32,773 nt of DNA from Verrucomicrobiota bacterium. Its GTDB lineage: Bacteria; Verrucomicrobiota; Verrucomicrobiia; Opitutales; Opitutaceae. How positions within the stretch are numbered: position 1 is the stretch's first letter; each line of letters starts with the position of its first letter. The notes beneath the pieces were generated by a model that was not told the DNA's origin, did not search any database, and saw only the letters and a list, made by a program, of their open reading frames with translations. The translations under genes and the position numbers were made by a program. This document shows, in pieces, positions 1 to 8,002 of the stretch. The DNA is taken from the NCBI GenBank assembly GCA_023457715.1, contig JAEWKR010000162.1:1-32773 (forward strand). Direction: 5' to 3'.

Positions 1-300
1 AGGCCCAATCAGAGCCGAGCCGGAGGCGGGCGCTGCGACTGTCTTGGGCGTCACGCGATGAACAGGTTTGTCCAAGGACCGAGCCTCCGTGTCCTCTGTG
101 TCGGAGCTCTGTGCTCTCTGTGGCTACTTCGGAATCCAGGTCGAACATCGAAGCGATGGGCGGCTACCAGAATGTAGCGAAGAGCGCCAGCGATTCGACG
201 GCCGTCTTCGCAATCCCGCGTGCACGGAACAGGCTCGCCGACGGACGCGACCTCCCTGTTCTCGGTGCCGGAGCCCCGTGGTCTCGGTGGCGCTTTCGAG
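1..300. other. No gene seen; contains a CTCTGTG-type word repeat
   Basis: I see no convincing coding region here. Reading frames on both strands are short and overlap one another. Positions 85-123 hold a low-complexity run of CCTCCGTGT, CCTCTGTGT and CTCTGTGG-like words. It resembles the other word-repeat elements found between genes throughout the window. The HAD phosphatase gene on the minus strand ends at 301. Confidence 0.5.
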
Positions 301-996
301 TCAGGCCGGACCGTCTTCCAGGGCCGCGCGCACGGCGTGCAGGTCCGGGTAAACGCCTTCGGCGCCGGCGGTGCGGAGCTGCTCCGCGCTGTGCGTGCCG
401 GTCGTGACGCACCAGCACGCAAAGCCGCCGGCGTGGGCGGCTTTCACGTCAAAGGGCGAGTCGCCGATGAGCAGCGTGGTTTCCGGCCTCGCCCCCAGCG
501 TGGTCAGCGCGTGCTGCGCGAACTCGGGCTGGGGTTTGACCCAGGGGGTGTCTCTCGCGCCGAAGACACCGGCCAGGTACGGACTCACGCCAAGGTGGTC
601 GCAGATCAGCCGCGCGTGATGGCCGCGTTTGTTCGTGAAGACGGCGAACTGGACCGCACCCGCGACCCGCGCGCTCCCGTCAGGCGACCGGGACCGGGTG
701 CCCTCATGGAACGCCCGGAGCAGTTCCAGCGTGCCGGGCATCAGTCGGACATCCTCGAGCAGGATCTGGTCGGTGTAGGCGAGGTGGATCCGGCACGCGT
801 CGGCGATCGCCTCCGGCGGCAGGAAGTGGCTCATGGCATGTTCCAACCCGCCGCCGACCGCGCGACGCACCGCGTCGACCGTCGGTTCCGGCCGGCCGAA
901 CTGCGGCAGCGTGTGGCAGTACGCCCGGTGAATCGTCGTGAACGCATCTACGATCGTGCCATCGAGGTCGAGGAGGACGGTGCCGAAACGGGACAT
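301..996 (-). CDS. HAD-superfamily hydrolase (phosphoglycolate phosphatase-like)
   Basis: A 231-residue cytoplasmic haloacid-dehalogenase-type phosphatase. The N terminus has motif I, DLDGT, with nucleophile Asp10 and acid/base Asp12. Motif II is FTNKR (Thr121), motif III Lys is in VKPQPE (Lys154), and motif IV is IGDSPFD (Asp179, Asp183). The helical cap between motifs I and II (about residues 18-90) is of the type seen in phosphoglycolate phosphatase and PpaX relatives. The frame is open further upstream, but the ATG at 994-996 puts DLDGT at the usual distance from the start. It is divergent from the MlaE-type gene with a 54-base gap. Substrate cannot be told from sequence; Gph-type phosphoglycolate phosphatase is one option. 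Confidence 0.85.
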   Translation of the reverse strand: MSRFGTVLLDLDGTIVDAFTTIHRAYCHTLPQFGRPEPTVDAVRRAVGGGLEHAMSHFLPPEAIADACRIHLAYTDQILLEDVRLMPGTLELLRAFHEGTRSRSPDGSARVAGAVQFAVFTNKRGHHARLICDHLGVSPYLAGVFGARDTPWVKPQPEFAQHALTTLGARPETTLLIGDSPFDVKAAHAGGFACWCVTTGTHSAEQLRTAGAEGVYPDLHAVRAALEDGPA

Positions 997-1050
997 GGAG
1001 AGGTTGAGAATTGGATTGGCGGCGGGTCCTGTCACGAGTGAAGTGACCTG

Positions 1051-2178
1051 ATGAACGCGCTCGCTCCGCACCGCTCCGCCCAGGTGGCGCTGCGCACGGA
1101 GGGGGACACGACGGAGGTGGAGGTGGGAGGCACGTGGCGGATCACCGAGTCGCGTCCGGGCTGGGGCCGGTTACGCGGGGAGGCCAGACCGCGGCGGGTG
1201 GTGGTGCGGGCGGAGAACCTCGCGCGCTGGGACACGTCGCTGGTGTTGTTCGTGTTCGAGATCGACTCCTGGTGCCGGATTGAGGGGGCCGCCTGCGAAC
1301 TCAGCGGCCTGCCCCCGCAGATGAATGCCCTCGTGGCGCAGATGGCGAAGTCGCGGGAGACCGCCGCCCCGCACGATCGCACGGAAAATTTCCTCGCGGT
1401 GGTGGGCAATGCGACGCTTGGCCTGGGGCGGAATGCGCGGGCGATCTTTCATTTCGTGGGCGATGCAGTGTTGAGTTCGATCCAGACGGCCAAACATCCG
1501 CAGAAATTCCGGTGGCGCGACTGGGTGTACGAAATGCAGCAGTGCGGAGCGATGGCGCTGCCGATCGTCAGTCTCATCAGTTTCCTGGTGGGCGTGACCC
1601 TCGCCTACACCGGCGCGGTGGTGCTTCGGCAGTATGGCGGAGACATCTACATTGCGGATCTGATTGGACTTTCGATGGTGCGCGAGACGGGGGCGGTGAT
1701 GACCGCGGTCGTGCTGGCGGGGCGCACCGGCGCGGCCTTCGCCGCCACGCTCGGCAACATGAAGGCCAACGAGGAAATCGATGCGCTCGAAACGCTGGGC
1801 ATTTCGCCGGTGCAGTTCCTGGTGCTGCCGCGCTTGCTGGCACTGGGCGTGATGACGCCGCTGCTCGCGCTGTATTCCAACGCGCTCGGCATGGTCGGCG
1901 GCATGGCGGTCGCGCTTGGCCTGCTGGATATCCAGCCGAGCGCTTACTGGGCAGAAATGCAGACCGCGGTCGACATGTCGGACCTGGCCGTCGGCGTGAT
2001 CAAGGCGGGGGCCTTCGGCCTGATCATCGGGCTTTCCGGCTGTCTGCGCGGACTCCAGGCGGAGCGCAGCGCGGCGGGGGTGGGCCGGGCGGCCACGTCC
2101 GCGGTAGTAACGGCCATCCTGCTGCTCGTCGTGGCGGACGCGTTGTTCGCGGTGGTCTTCAACATCCTCGGCCTGTGA
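1051..2178 (+). CDS. mlaE: MlaE-family ABC transporter permease with N-terminal STAS-like region
   Basis: 375 residues. About residues 1-110 are soluble and resemble the STAS domain fused to some MlaE proteins. Residues 125-375 form the permease with about five hydrophobic segments. The family hallmark is clear around residues 224-250: GRTGAAFAATLGNMKANEE followed by IDALETLG, the loop that contacts the ATPase. Known MlaE proteins dimerise with MlaF and move phospholipids between the inner and outer membranes of Gram-negative cells. The next genes encode the matching ATPase, MCE-domain protein and lipoprotein on the same strand, so this is one transport operon. In Mla systems the STAS component is often a separate protein (MlaB); here it appears fused. 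Direction of transport is not predictable from sequence. Confidence 0.9.
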   Translation: MNALAPHRSAQVALRTEGDTTEVEVGGTWRITESRPGWGRLRGEARPRRVVVRAENLARWDTSLVLFVFEIDSWCRIEGAACELSGLPPQMNALVAQMAKSRETAAPHDRTENFLAVVGNATLGLGRNARAIFHFVGDAVLSSIQTAKHPQKFRWRDWVYEMQQCGAMALPIVSLISFLVGVTLAYTGAVVLRQYGGDIYIADLIGLSMVRETGAVMTAVVLAGRTGAAFAATLGNMKANEEIDALETLGISPVQFLVLPRLLALGVMTPLLALYSNALGMVGGMAVALGLLDIQPSAYWAEMQTAVDMSDLAVGVIKAGAFGLIIGLSGCLRGLQAERSAAGVGRAATSAVVTAILLLVVADALFAVVFNILGL

Positions 2179-2197
2179 AGACGGCAGCCAGCCAATC

Positions 2198-2275
2198 CCT
2201 TTTACAGGAGGTAACGGAGAAAAGGGAGGCGGGGCTTACCTCTGTTCTCTCTGCGACCTCGACCTCCTGTAAAAG
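2198..2275. repeat. Intergenic inverted word repeat (ACAGGAGGTAACGGAG family)
   Basis: CTTTTACAGGAGG at the left is mirrored by CCTCCTGTAAAAG at 2263-2275. The left arm continues as purine-rich words (TAACGGAG, AAAAGGGAGG). The space between holds CTCTGTTCTCTCTG-like words. Related words occur at 5297-5329 and 16201-16228. The element lies between mlaE and mlaF. Confidence 0.7.
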
Positions 2276-2284
2276 CGTCGGATT

Positions 2285-2356
2285 CCGCCTAAAGGCGGGA
2301 CTACGTACCCAGGCCCAGACCGGCTGGTTCGGGTATGTAGTCCCGCCTTCAGGCGG
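2285..2356. repeat. Long palindromic element, GTAGTCCCGC family
   Basis: Two 26-nt arms (2285-2310 and 2331-2356) are almost perfectly complementary around a 20-nt loop. Each arm itself contains a small hairpin (CCGCCTaaaGGCGG on the left, CCGCCTtcaGGCGG on the right), so a cruciform is possible. The shared core GTAGTCCCGC recurs at 24837-24909, and as GTTGTCCCGC at 5337-5413. It ends 32 nt before the MlaF-type ATG. Confidence 0.85.
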
Positions 2357-2388
2357 AAGGTTTGGCCTGAGCTGGCGGAAAGGATCCC

Positions 2389-3150
2389 ATGCCTGACGCG
2401 CCCGCCATCCTCGTCGACCAGCTCACGGCTGGCTACGACGGTCGCATCGTGCTGAAGGAGGTTTCTTTCGAGGTCCGCCGCGGGGAGATCTTTTTCATCA
2501 TCGGAGGCTCGGGCTGCGGGAAAAGCACGCTCCTGCGGAACATCGTGGGCCTGAATCCACCGAAGCGGGGGCGGGTCGAGTTTTTCGGGGAGAAGTTCTC
2601 CGAGGCCGACGCGGCCACGCGACGTGCCCGGCTGAAGACGTTCGGCGTCCTGTTCCAAAGCGGGGCGCTGTGGAGTTCCCTGACGCTGCGGCAGAACGTG
2701 GCGCTGCCGCTGGAGGAGTACACCACGCTCTCGCGGCGCGAGATCGATGAGATCGCGACCTTCAAGCTCGGCCAGGTGGGGCTGGCGGGTTTCGAGGACT
2801 ATTTTCCCGCCGAGGTCAGCGGCGGCATGAAGAAACGAGCCGGCCTGGCCAGGGCGCTGGCGCTTGATCCGGCCATCGTGTTCTTCGACGAGCCCTCTGC
2901 CGGACTGGATCCGGTCACTTCGCGCAAGCTCGACGAGCTGATCCTGCAGGTCCGGGAGACGCTGGGCACGACCATCGTCGTGGTTTCGCACGAACTGGCG
3001 TCGATCTTCGGCATCGCCGACCGTGTGATCATGCTGGATCGTGGCGCCCAGGGCATCATCGCCCAAGGCCCTCCGAAAACACTCGCCAGCGGGAGCCGCG
3101 ACCCGCGGGTGCTCGAGTTCCTCCATCGCGGCGACGTGGTCAAACCGTAA
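2389..3150 (+). CDS. mlaF: ABC transporter ATP-binding protein, MlaF type
   Basis: A 253-residue ATPase with all ABC motifs: Walker A GGSGCGKST (39-47), Q-loop Gln90, signature SGGMKKRAG (144-152), Walker B IVFFDEPSAGLDP (163-175) and switch His201. The SGGMKKR form of the signature is typical of the Mla/Ttg2/TGD lipid-transport subfamily. The C terminus carries the short extension common in MlaF. It would power the MlaE-type permease encoded just upstream. The gap to that gene (210 bases) is filled by two repeat hairpins instead of a tight overlap, so translational coupling is unlikely. Confidence 0.92.
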   Translation: MPDAPAILVDQLTAGYDGRIVLKEVSFEVRRGEIFFIIGGSGCGKSTLLRNIVGLNPPKRGRVEFFGEKFSEADAATRRARLKTFGVLFQSGALWSSLTLRQNVALPLEEYTTLSRREIDEIATFKLGQVGLAGFEDYFPAEVSGGMKKRAGLARALALDPAIVFFDEPSAGLDPVTSRKLDELILQVRETLGTTIVVVSHELASIFGIADRVIMLDRGAQGIIAQGPPKTLASGSRDPRVLEFLHRGDVVKP

Positions 3151-3154
3151 GGAA

Positions 3155-3401
3155 GATGGCCGCAAAAATGCGCAGAAGTCGCAAGAAGACGAAAAAACCG
3201 GGTGGGGGGAGTGCAGCCCTGCATGCGGGGAGGGCGGTGCTTCGGCCCGCCAACGAACGTCGCTTCCCGATCCGTGGCGGGCTGAAGCACCGCCTTCCTC
3301 CCCAGCTTGGAGGGCACCGAGGAATTCGGGGCCAATACGCCTTGTTCTCTGGAACACGCAATCGATTGAACATCTGCGTCCATCTGTGTTCATCTGTGGT
3401 T
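3155..3401. repeat. Composite intergenic repeat: GCGCAGAAG words, GGGCGGTGCTTC hairpin, CATCTGTG words
   Basis: The 280 bases between mlaF and mlaD hold no gene. Three parts are visible. At 3155-3190 are GATGGCCGCAAAAATGCGC and related words. An inverted pair follows, AGGGCGGTGCTTCGGCCCGC (3231-3250) and GGCGGGCTGAAGCACCGCC (3276-3294). At 3371-3401 CATCTGYGT is repeated three times and ends in GTGGTT. Similar words recur elsewhere in the window (9151-9172, 9573-9653, 16378-16410). Confidence 0.75.
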
Positions 3402-3430
3402 AACCTCCCGCCGCCGCCGATTTCCGCCGC

Positions 3431-4432
3431 ATGAAAACCAAAGTCAGTCCCGCCATCGTCGGAGCGTTCGTGATCGGCGCCTTTGCGCTGGGCATCGTCG
3501 CCTTGCTGGCGTTCGGCGGCGTGAACTTCTTTTCCAAGCCGCAGCGGTTCCTGGTGTACTTCGACGAATCCGTGCACGGCCTGGAAGTCGGTTCGCCGGT
3601 GAAGCTCGGCGGCGTCCGCGTGGGGCGGGTCGTGGCGCTGAACATCCGCTATGATGAAGGAAAAAACCGGGCGCAGACCGCTGTGTTGTGCGAATTCAAC
3701 CGCGACAGCCTGTCGGACTACCGGGGCGCGGCGATCGACGTGTCCAGTCGGGCGGAACTCGAGAAACTGGTGCAGCGTGGGTTGCGGGCCCAGCTCGCGG
3801 TCTCGGGCCTCGCGACCGGGCTCCTGTTCGTTGAACTCGATTTTCTTGATCCCCTGAGCCATCCGCCGGGCGAACGGCCGGCCGACCCGCGCTTTGTGGT
3901 GGTGCCGTCCGTCGAGTCGCTGATCGCGGGCTTTCAGGCAAGCCTCACGGAAATCCTGACGGACCTGAAGCGAATCGACTTTGCCGGCATCTCCCGGGGC
4001 ATGACGGCATTGATGGCCGATGCGCGCACGAAGCTGGACGGCGTCGATCTCAAGGGCGCGGTGGAGCAATGGAAGAAAACCGGGGCGCAGATCGAAACCT
4101 TTGCCGCCAATCCGGAATTCAACCGGACGATCGAAAACCTGAACGCGGCGGTGACGGATCTCCGCGCAACCGTGGCCAGGATCGACGCGCAGGTTGAGCC
4201 GACCACCCAGGAGCTGCGTGAGACCCTCGCCGAGGCGAAGCGCACGATCTCCTCGTTCAATGCCACGGCGGCGACGGCCCAGCGTTTCCTCAACCAGAAT
4301 GCCGGGGTGGGGGATGAACTCGCGCAAACCCTGCAACATCTGAACGAGGCCGCCGATTCCGTGAAGCGGTTGGCTGATTTTCTGGAGCGGAACCCCAATG
4401 CGCTTCTCACCGGCAAAAAGCGGCCGGAGTGA
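3431..4432 (+). CDS. mlaD: MCE-domain (MlaD-family) lipid-transport protein
   Basis: 333 residues. A single N-terminal membrane anchor (about residues 9-32) is followed by an MCE/MlaD domain (about residues 38-125). The domain has the family-like FDESVHGLEVGSPVKLGGV stretch and a hydrophobic pore-loop region near VSGLATGLLFVELDF. The rest (about 160-333) is helical and probably coiled-coil, as in longer MCE proteins that extend across the periplasm. MlaD homologues form hexameric rings that bind the MlaEF core and carry phospholipid. The gene sits downstream of the permease and ATPase and overlaps the lipoprotein gene by 4 bases, so these two are translationally coupled. Confidence 0.9.
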   Translation: MKTKVSPAIVGAFVIGAFALGIVALLAFGGVNFFSKPQRFLVYFDESVHGLEVGSPVKLGGVRVGRVVALNIRYDEGKNRAQTAVLCEFNRDSLSDYRGAAIDVSSRAELEKLVQRGLRAQLAVSGLATGLLFVELDFLDPLSHPPGERPADPRFVVVPSVESLIAGFQASLTEILTDLKRIDFAGISRGMTALMADARTKLDGVDLKGAVEQWKKTGAQIETFAANPEFNRTIENLNAAVTDLRATVARIDAQVEPTTQELRETLAEAKRTISSFNATAATAQRFLNQNAGVGDELAQTLQHLNEAADSVKRLADFLERNPNALLTGKKRPE

Positions 4433-5202
4433 GCGTCTGCCAGCTCAACCTTTTCATCGCCATGCCCGACTCCGTCCGTCGCCCGATCTCACTCCTGCAG
4501 GCTGAAGCACTGCAGCTACCCACTCGAATGGCCGCTTCGGTAGCACCAGAGCTTCAGCCTGGTGGTTTTCGCATTCGGACGCCCCTTCGCCTGCTCCCCT
4601 CCGGCTTGTGCCTGCTGCTGTGGCTGTTTGCCGGCTGCAAGATCCTGCCGGAGGCGCAGAGCGACCCGACCAAGGTTTACGTGCTTTCGTCCGCGGCGGC
4701 GGCGGCAGCGACGGCTCCGGCCAACCCGGACCAGCCCGCGCCGGCCATCCGGCTGCGGGCGATCGAGGTGGCGAGCTACCTGCGGGCGCGTCCGATGATC
4801 GTCCGCAAAGGGGACAATGAGCTCGAATTCCGCGAGTTCGCGCGCTGGGGCGAGCCGCTGGAGCAGGGGATCGCGCGCGTCCTGCGCGAGGAGTTGCTTG
4901 CCAGCGGGGCGGTGTCCCAGGTGCAGCTCGGCGCAATGCGTCCGAGTGAGGCCAATCCGGCCCGTTTTGACGTGAACGTCCGCGTCCTCGCCGCCGAGGG
5001 CGCGTCCGATGGTCGCGTGCTTTTCACCGCCGCTTGGGACATCACCACGCTCGCCGAACCGCAGGTCGTCGCCCGCGGGGTCTATCGCGGTGCCGACCTT
5101 GCCTGGAAGTCGAAGGACGAAGCCACGCTCGCCGCCGCCCTCAGCCGCGGCGTCGCGGGTCTGGCGCAGGAGATTGCCGGAGCGGTAGGCGGTAAGCGCT
5201 AG
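4429..5202 (+). CDS. ABC-type transport auxiliary lipoprotein (PqiC/DUF330-like)
   Basis: 257 residues if the GTG at 4429, which overlaps the mlaD stop, is the start. A lipobox-like LFAG-C places the lipidated Cys at residue 70, preceded by a hydrophobic stretch after Arg/Leu-rich residues 48-60. That is a long distance for a signal peptide. The ATG at 4528 (residue 34) gives a more normal leader and may be the true start. The mature part starts CKILPEAQSDPTKVYVLSS and has the PqiC/auxiliary-lipoprotein pattern, including an EFARWGEPLEQGI segment. Such proteins partner MCE transporters at the outer membrane. Its position as the last gene of the operon supports this. A repeat hairpin lies inside the disputed N-terminal region. 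Confidence 0.8.
   Translation: MSVCQLNLFIAMPDSVRRPISLLQAEALQLPTRMAASVAPELQPGGFRIRTPLRLLPSGLCLLLWLFAGCKILPEAQSDPTKVYVLSSAAAAAATAPANPDQPAPAIRLRAIEVASYLRARPMIVRKGDNELEFREFARWGEPLEQGIARVLREELLASGAVSQVQLGAMRPSEANPARFDVNVRVLAAEGASDGRVLFTAAWDITTLAEPQVVARGVYRGADLAWKSKDEATLAAALSRGVAGLAQEIAGAVGGKR
4498..4561. repeat. Inverted repeat within the 5' end of the lipoprotein gene
   Basis: CAGGCTGAAGC (4498-4508) pairs with GCTTCAGCCTG (4551-4561), with an inner GCTACC/GGTAGC pair (4515-4520, 4539-4544). It carries the same GCTGAAGCAC word as the intergenic elements at 3276-3294 and 9151-9172. It therefore looks like a dispersed repeat lying in or just before the coding region. Confidence 0.7.
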
Positions 5203-5220
5203 GCGGAAAGCTCCAGAGAA

Positions 5221-5493
5221 TTGGCCGCAAGAAGGCGCAAAAGGCGCAAAAACCAATCCCAATCCCAATCCCAATCCCAATCCAAATCCCAATCCTTTTC
5301 ACAGGAGGAAACGGAGGAAAGGGAGGAGGGCATTGGGTACGTTGTCCCGCGTGACGCGGAAGGATCGTTCGAGCGCGCGCCCAAGCCTTCCGCGTGGACG
5401 CGGGACAACGTACTCAGAGCAGCAGCCTCGGTCCCTGTTTCTTCGGGACGCCCTGGCTCGATTTTTTGCGCCTTCTGCGCCTTCTTGCGGCCA
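5221..5493. repeat. Nested intergenic palindrome with CAATCC hexamer array
   Basis: This fills the gap between two convergent genes. The outer arms are GGCCGCAAGAAGGCGCAAAA (from 5223) and its mirror ending CTTGCGGCC (5462-5493). Inside are about seven copies of the hexamer CAATCC/CCAATC (5253-5299), then CACAGGAGGAAACGGAGG (5300-5317), then the separate 5337-5413 palindrome. Outside, GGTAGGCGGTAAGCGC (5186-5201) is mirrored by CCGCCTACCGC-type words at 5538-5550. The arrangement is therefore several palindromes one inside another. Confidence 0.8.
5337..5413. repeat. Long palindromic element, GTTGTCCCGC variant of the GTAGTCCCGC family
   Basis: Arms at 5337-5363 and 5386-5413 pair over about 27 nt (GTACGTTGTCCCGCGT against ACGCGGGACAACGTAC), with an internal CGCGTgACGCG hairpin. 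It is the second of three members in the window; the others are 2285-2356 and 24833-24909. Confidence 0.85.
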
Positions 5494-5561
5494 TCCTTCT
5501 GCGGTTCCGAAGCCTAAAGCCAAGAGCCTAAAGCCTACCGCCTACCGCTTAAAGCTTTCCT

Positions 5562-6785
5562 TCACTTCAGCGCCGCGGCGATCCGCTTCAACGCGGTTTC
5601 GACGTTCTCGCGGGAGTTGAACGCGCTGATGCGCACGTGACCTTCGCCGCACTTGCCGAAGCCGGCGCCCGGCGTGCAGACCACCTGGGCCTGGTTCAGC
5701 AGCAGGTCGAAGAATTCCCACGAATCGCGGCCGGTGTTGACCCAGATGTAGGGGGCGTTGTCGCCGCCCATGGTGGTGAAACCGAGCTGCTGCATGGCCT
5801 CGCGAATCAGCGTGGCGTTGCCGAGGTAAAAATCGATGAGCGCCTTGGTCTGCGCCTTGCCGGCGTCGCTGTAGACCGCCGCTGCCGCCTGCTGGATGGG
5901 ATACGCCACCCCGTTGAACTTGGTCGTGTGGCGACGATTCCACAGCGCGTGCAGCGACTGCGGGTTGCCGGCCGCATCGTAGGCCATGAGCGACTTCGGG
6001 ATCACCGTGTACGCGCAGCGGGTGCCGGTGAAGCCGGCGGTCTTGGAAAAGCTGCGGAATTCGATGGCCACGTCGCGCGCGCCCTCAATCTCGTAGATCG
6101 AATGCGGGATTTCGGGATCGCGGATGAACGCCTCGTAGGCGGAATCGAAGAGGAGCACGGCCTTGTGCTGCCGGGCGTAGGCCACCCAGGCCGAGAGCTG
6201 CGCCCGGGTCGCCACGGCGCCCGTCGGATTGTTCGGGAAGCAGAGGTAGATCAGGTCCGTCGCGACGGTGGGGACGGCGGGCACGTAGCCGTTGGCGGGG
6301 GTGCTTTCGAGGTAGGTGATCCCTTCGTAGCGCCCGTTCACGTTGGCACCGGTGCGGCCCGCCATGACGTTGGTGTCCACGTACACCGGGTATACCGGGT
6401 CGGGAATCGCGAGACGGATGTCGTTCGAAAAGATCTCCTGGATGTTGCCGCAGTCGCACTTGGCGCCGTCGGAAACGAAGATCTCATCCGCGTCGATCCG
6501 GCAGCCCCGCGCCGCGTAGTCGTTTTGCGCGATGGCCTCGCGGAGAAACGCGTACCCCTGCTCCGGGCCATAGCCCTTGAAGGTGGAGCGCTGCGCCATT
6601 TCGTCGGCGCCGCGGTGCAGGGCTTCGACGCAGACGGGAGGCAGCGGTTCGGTGACGTCGCCGATCCCCAGCCGGATCACGGGTTTCGACGGGTTGGCCG
6701 CCACATAAGCGTTCACGCGCTTGGCGATGTCGCTGAACAGGTACGAGGCCTTCAGCTTGGTGTAGTTTTCGTTGATCCGGATCAT
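5562..6785 (-). CDS. dapL: LL-diaminopimelate aminotransferase
   Basis: 407 residues, the usual DapL length (about 410). It is a class I/II PLP-dependent aminotransferase that converts tetrahydrodipicolinate directly to LL-diaminopimelate for lysine and peptidoglycan synthesis, skipping the succinylase or acetylase steps. The N terminus MIRINENYTKLKASYLF with IRLGIGDVTEPLP is diagnostic of DapL. The PLP-binding features are PNNPTG (184-189) and the Schiff-base Lys248 in FRSFSKTAG. The open frame extends 57 codons upstream, but the ATG at 6783-6785 matches the family start. DapL is found mainly in plants, Chlamydiae, Verrucomicrobia and a few other groups, which supports the PVC placement. It is divergent from panC. 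Confidence 0.95.
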   Translation of the reverse strand: MIRINENYTKLKASYLFSDIAKRVNAYVAANPSKPVIRLGIGDVTEPLPPVCVEALHRGADEMAQRSTFKGYGPEQGYAFLREAIAQNDYAARGCRIDADEIFVSDGAKCDCGNIQEIFSNDIRLAIPDPVYPVYVDTNVMAGRTGANVNGRYEGITYLESTPANGYVPAVPTVATDLIYLCFPNNPTGAVATRAQLSAWVAYARQHKAVLLFDSAYEAFIRDPEIPHSIYEIEGARDVAIEFRSFSKTAGFTGTRCAYTVIPKSLMAYDAAGNPQSLHALWNRRHTTKFNGVAYPIQQAAAAVYSDAGKAQTKALIDFYLGNATLIREAMQQLGFTTMGGDNAPYIWVNTGRDSWEFFDLLLNQAQVVCTPGAGFGKCGEGHVRISAFNSRENVETALKRIAAALK

Positions 6786-6891
6786 GGATTGAACAGGTTG
6801 TAAACGGCGGTCCCGAGGTGGGCGAAAAACTTGAACAAACGGGCCGGCCCCCGTTAGTTCAAGCCCGCGTTTCCCCCGTAATCCTGCCCCT

Positions 6892-7734
6892 ATGCTCAAA
6901 ATCGAATCCGTTTCGGAGATGCGGACCCACGCCGCGCAACTGCGGGCGGCCGGCAAGAAAGTCGCCCTGGTACCGACGCAAGGTGCGCTTCACGCCGGTC
7001 AGGAGGCGCTGATCCAGGCGGCGGTGCGGGAGGCGGACGTCGTGGTCGTGTCGATTTTCGTCAATCCGCTGCAGTTTCCCCCGAACGAGATCGTCGCCCG
7101 CTATCCGCGCAGCCTCGAAGCGGACCTGGCACTCTGCGAGCGCTGCGGGGCGCATATCGCCTTCGTGCCGGAGGTGGACGAGATCTACCCGAAGGGCTTC
7201 TCGACCTACGTGACGGAAGATCACGTGGGGAAGACATTGGACGGTGTGTCCCGGCCCTCGCATTTCCGCGGCGTCATCACGATGATGGCCAAGCTCTGCA
7301 ACATCGTGCACCCGACCTCGGCCTATTTCGGCCAGAAGACGGCGCAGCGGGCGGCGGTGGTGCGCAAGATGGCGGCCGATCTGGGTTTCGATCTCGAGGT
7401 CGTGATCGTCCCTACGGTGCGCGAGGCCGATGGGCTCGCTGCAGGGGTGCGCAATCGCGATCTTACCAGCGGCCAGCGGCAGGACGCCCTGGCGCTGCAC
7501 ACCGCGGTCCAGAAGGCCTCCGCCATGATGGCCCAGGGAGTCCGCAGCCCTGACCGCATCATCGCCGAAGCCACCCACATCCTCGGCGAGCGGCGCCGGA
7601 TCCGCGTGATCTATATCTCGATCGTAGACCGCGTCACGATGGAGCCCGTTCGCGACCTCGCGCCCGGTCGGGCGATGCTGGCGATGGCGGTCTGGATCGA
7701 CGAGATCCGGCTGATCGACAACGTGCTGCTGTGA
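6892..7734 (+). CDS. panC: Pantoate--beta-alanine ligase homologue with altered active-site motifs
   Basis: 280 residues, normal PanC length and full-length similarity. PanC joins pantoate and beta-alanine with ATP for CoA synthesis. Recognisable blocks are VPTQGALHAGQEALI (27-41), SIFVNPLQF, SRPSHFRGV, AYFGQK and VREADGLAAGVRNRDLT. Several normally fixed positions differ. PTMG is PTQG. The HxGH signature reads HAGQ, so the second of the two catalytic histidines is Gln. The SSRN motif reads GVRN. The adenylate-site Lys in FGQK is kept. Either the enzyme is a divergent functional PanC or it has taken another role. A panE-like gene lies at 16504-17427, on the other side of the microcompartment locus. 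Confidence 0.8.
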   Translation: MLKIESVSEMRTHAAQLRAAGKKVALVPTQGALHAGQEALIQAAVREADVVVVSIFVNPLQFPPNEIVARYPRSLEADLALCERCGAHIAFVPEVDEIYPKGFSTYVTEDHVGKTLDGVSRPSHFRGVITMMAKLCNIVHPTSAYFGQKTAQRAAVVRKMAADLGFDLEVVIVPTVREADGLAAGVRNRDLTSGQRQDALALHTAVQKASAMMAQGVRSPDRIIAEATHILGERRRIRVIYISIVDRVTMEPVRDLAPGRAMLAMAVWIDEIRLIDNVLL

Positions 7735-7779
7735 GCCGGCTGCGCCGGCATTTCAGATTTCAAATTTCAGATTTCAGAT
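7735..7779. repeat. GCCGGC hairpin plus ATTTCAGA word repeat (terminator-like) after panC
   Basis: GCCGGC-TGC-GCCGGC begins directly after the panC stop and is followed by ATTTCAGA/ATTTCAAA words. The same combination appears at 21587-21631 and 22721-22766. The stem with a following T-rich stretch could end transcription. Confidence 0.6.
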
Positions 7780-7886
7780 GGCTGCGATCTGAGAGCCGCA
7801 ACAAGGCGCAGAATGCGCACGAAACACGGCTGCGCGGCCCAGCAGTAGGGCTGATGCCTCCTCCCAAGCCATCCTCAGCCCTTTGG

Positions 7887-7994
7887 TCTTTCTCTTAATC
7901 TTAATCTTTCTCTTTCTCTGTTTGAAGGGTTGCGTCTGCGAAAGACCCGCAATCTCCCGAGAGAAAGAGAACGATTAAGAGAAAGAGAAAGATT
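7887..7994. repeat. Inverted CTTTCT / AGAAAG word repeat between panC and the aldolase gene
   Basis: A pyrimidine arm with CTTTCTCTTAATC words (7887-7920) is mirrored by a purine arm GAGAAAGAGAACGATTAAG (7959-7994), with a loop of about 38 nt. The element lies between two convergent genes and ends 8 bases before the aldolase stop, so it may terminate both. Confidence 0.8.
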
Positions 7995-8002
7995 CCAGCC
8001 AG

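Noticed and set aside
2236..4339. Long minus-strand open frames opposite the mlaF and mlaD genes (385 and 399 codons)
   Set aside because: They are antisense shadows of genes with complete conserved motifs and contain repeat-derived stretches.
5253..5299. CAATCC hexamer array considered as a phase-variation switch
   Set aside because: It lies between two convergent gene ends, not in a promoter or coding region, so slippage would not alter expression of a known gene.
5562..6956. Longer dapL reading frame with 57 extra N-terminal codons
   Set aside because: The extra residues overlap the divergent panC start and have no similarity to DapL; the ATG at 6785 gives the family N terminus.
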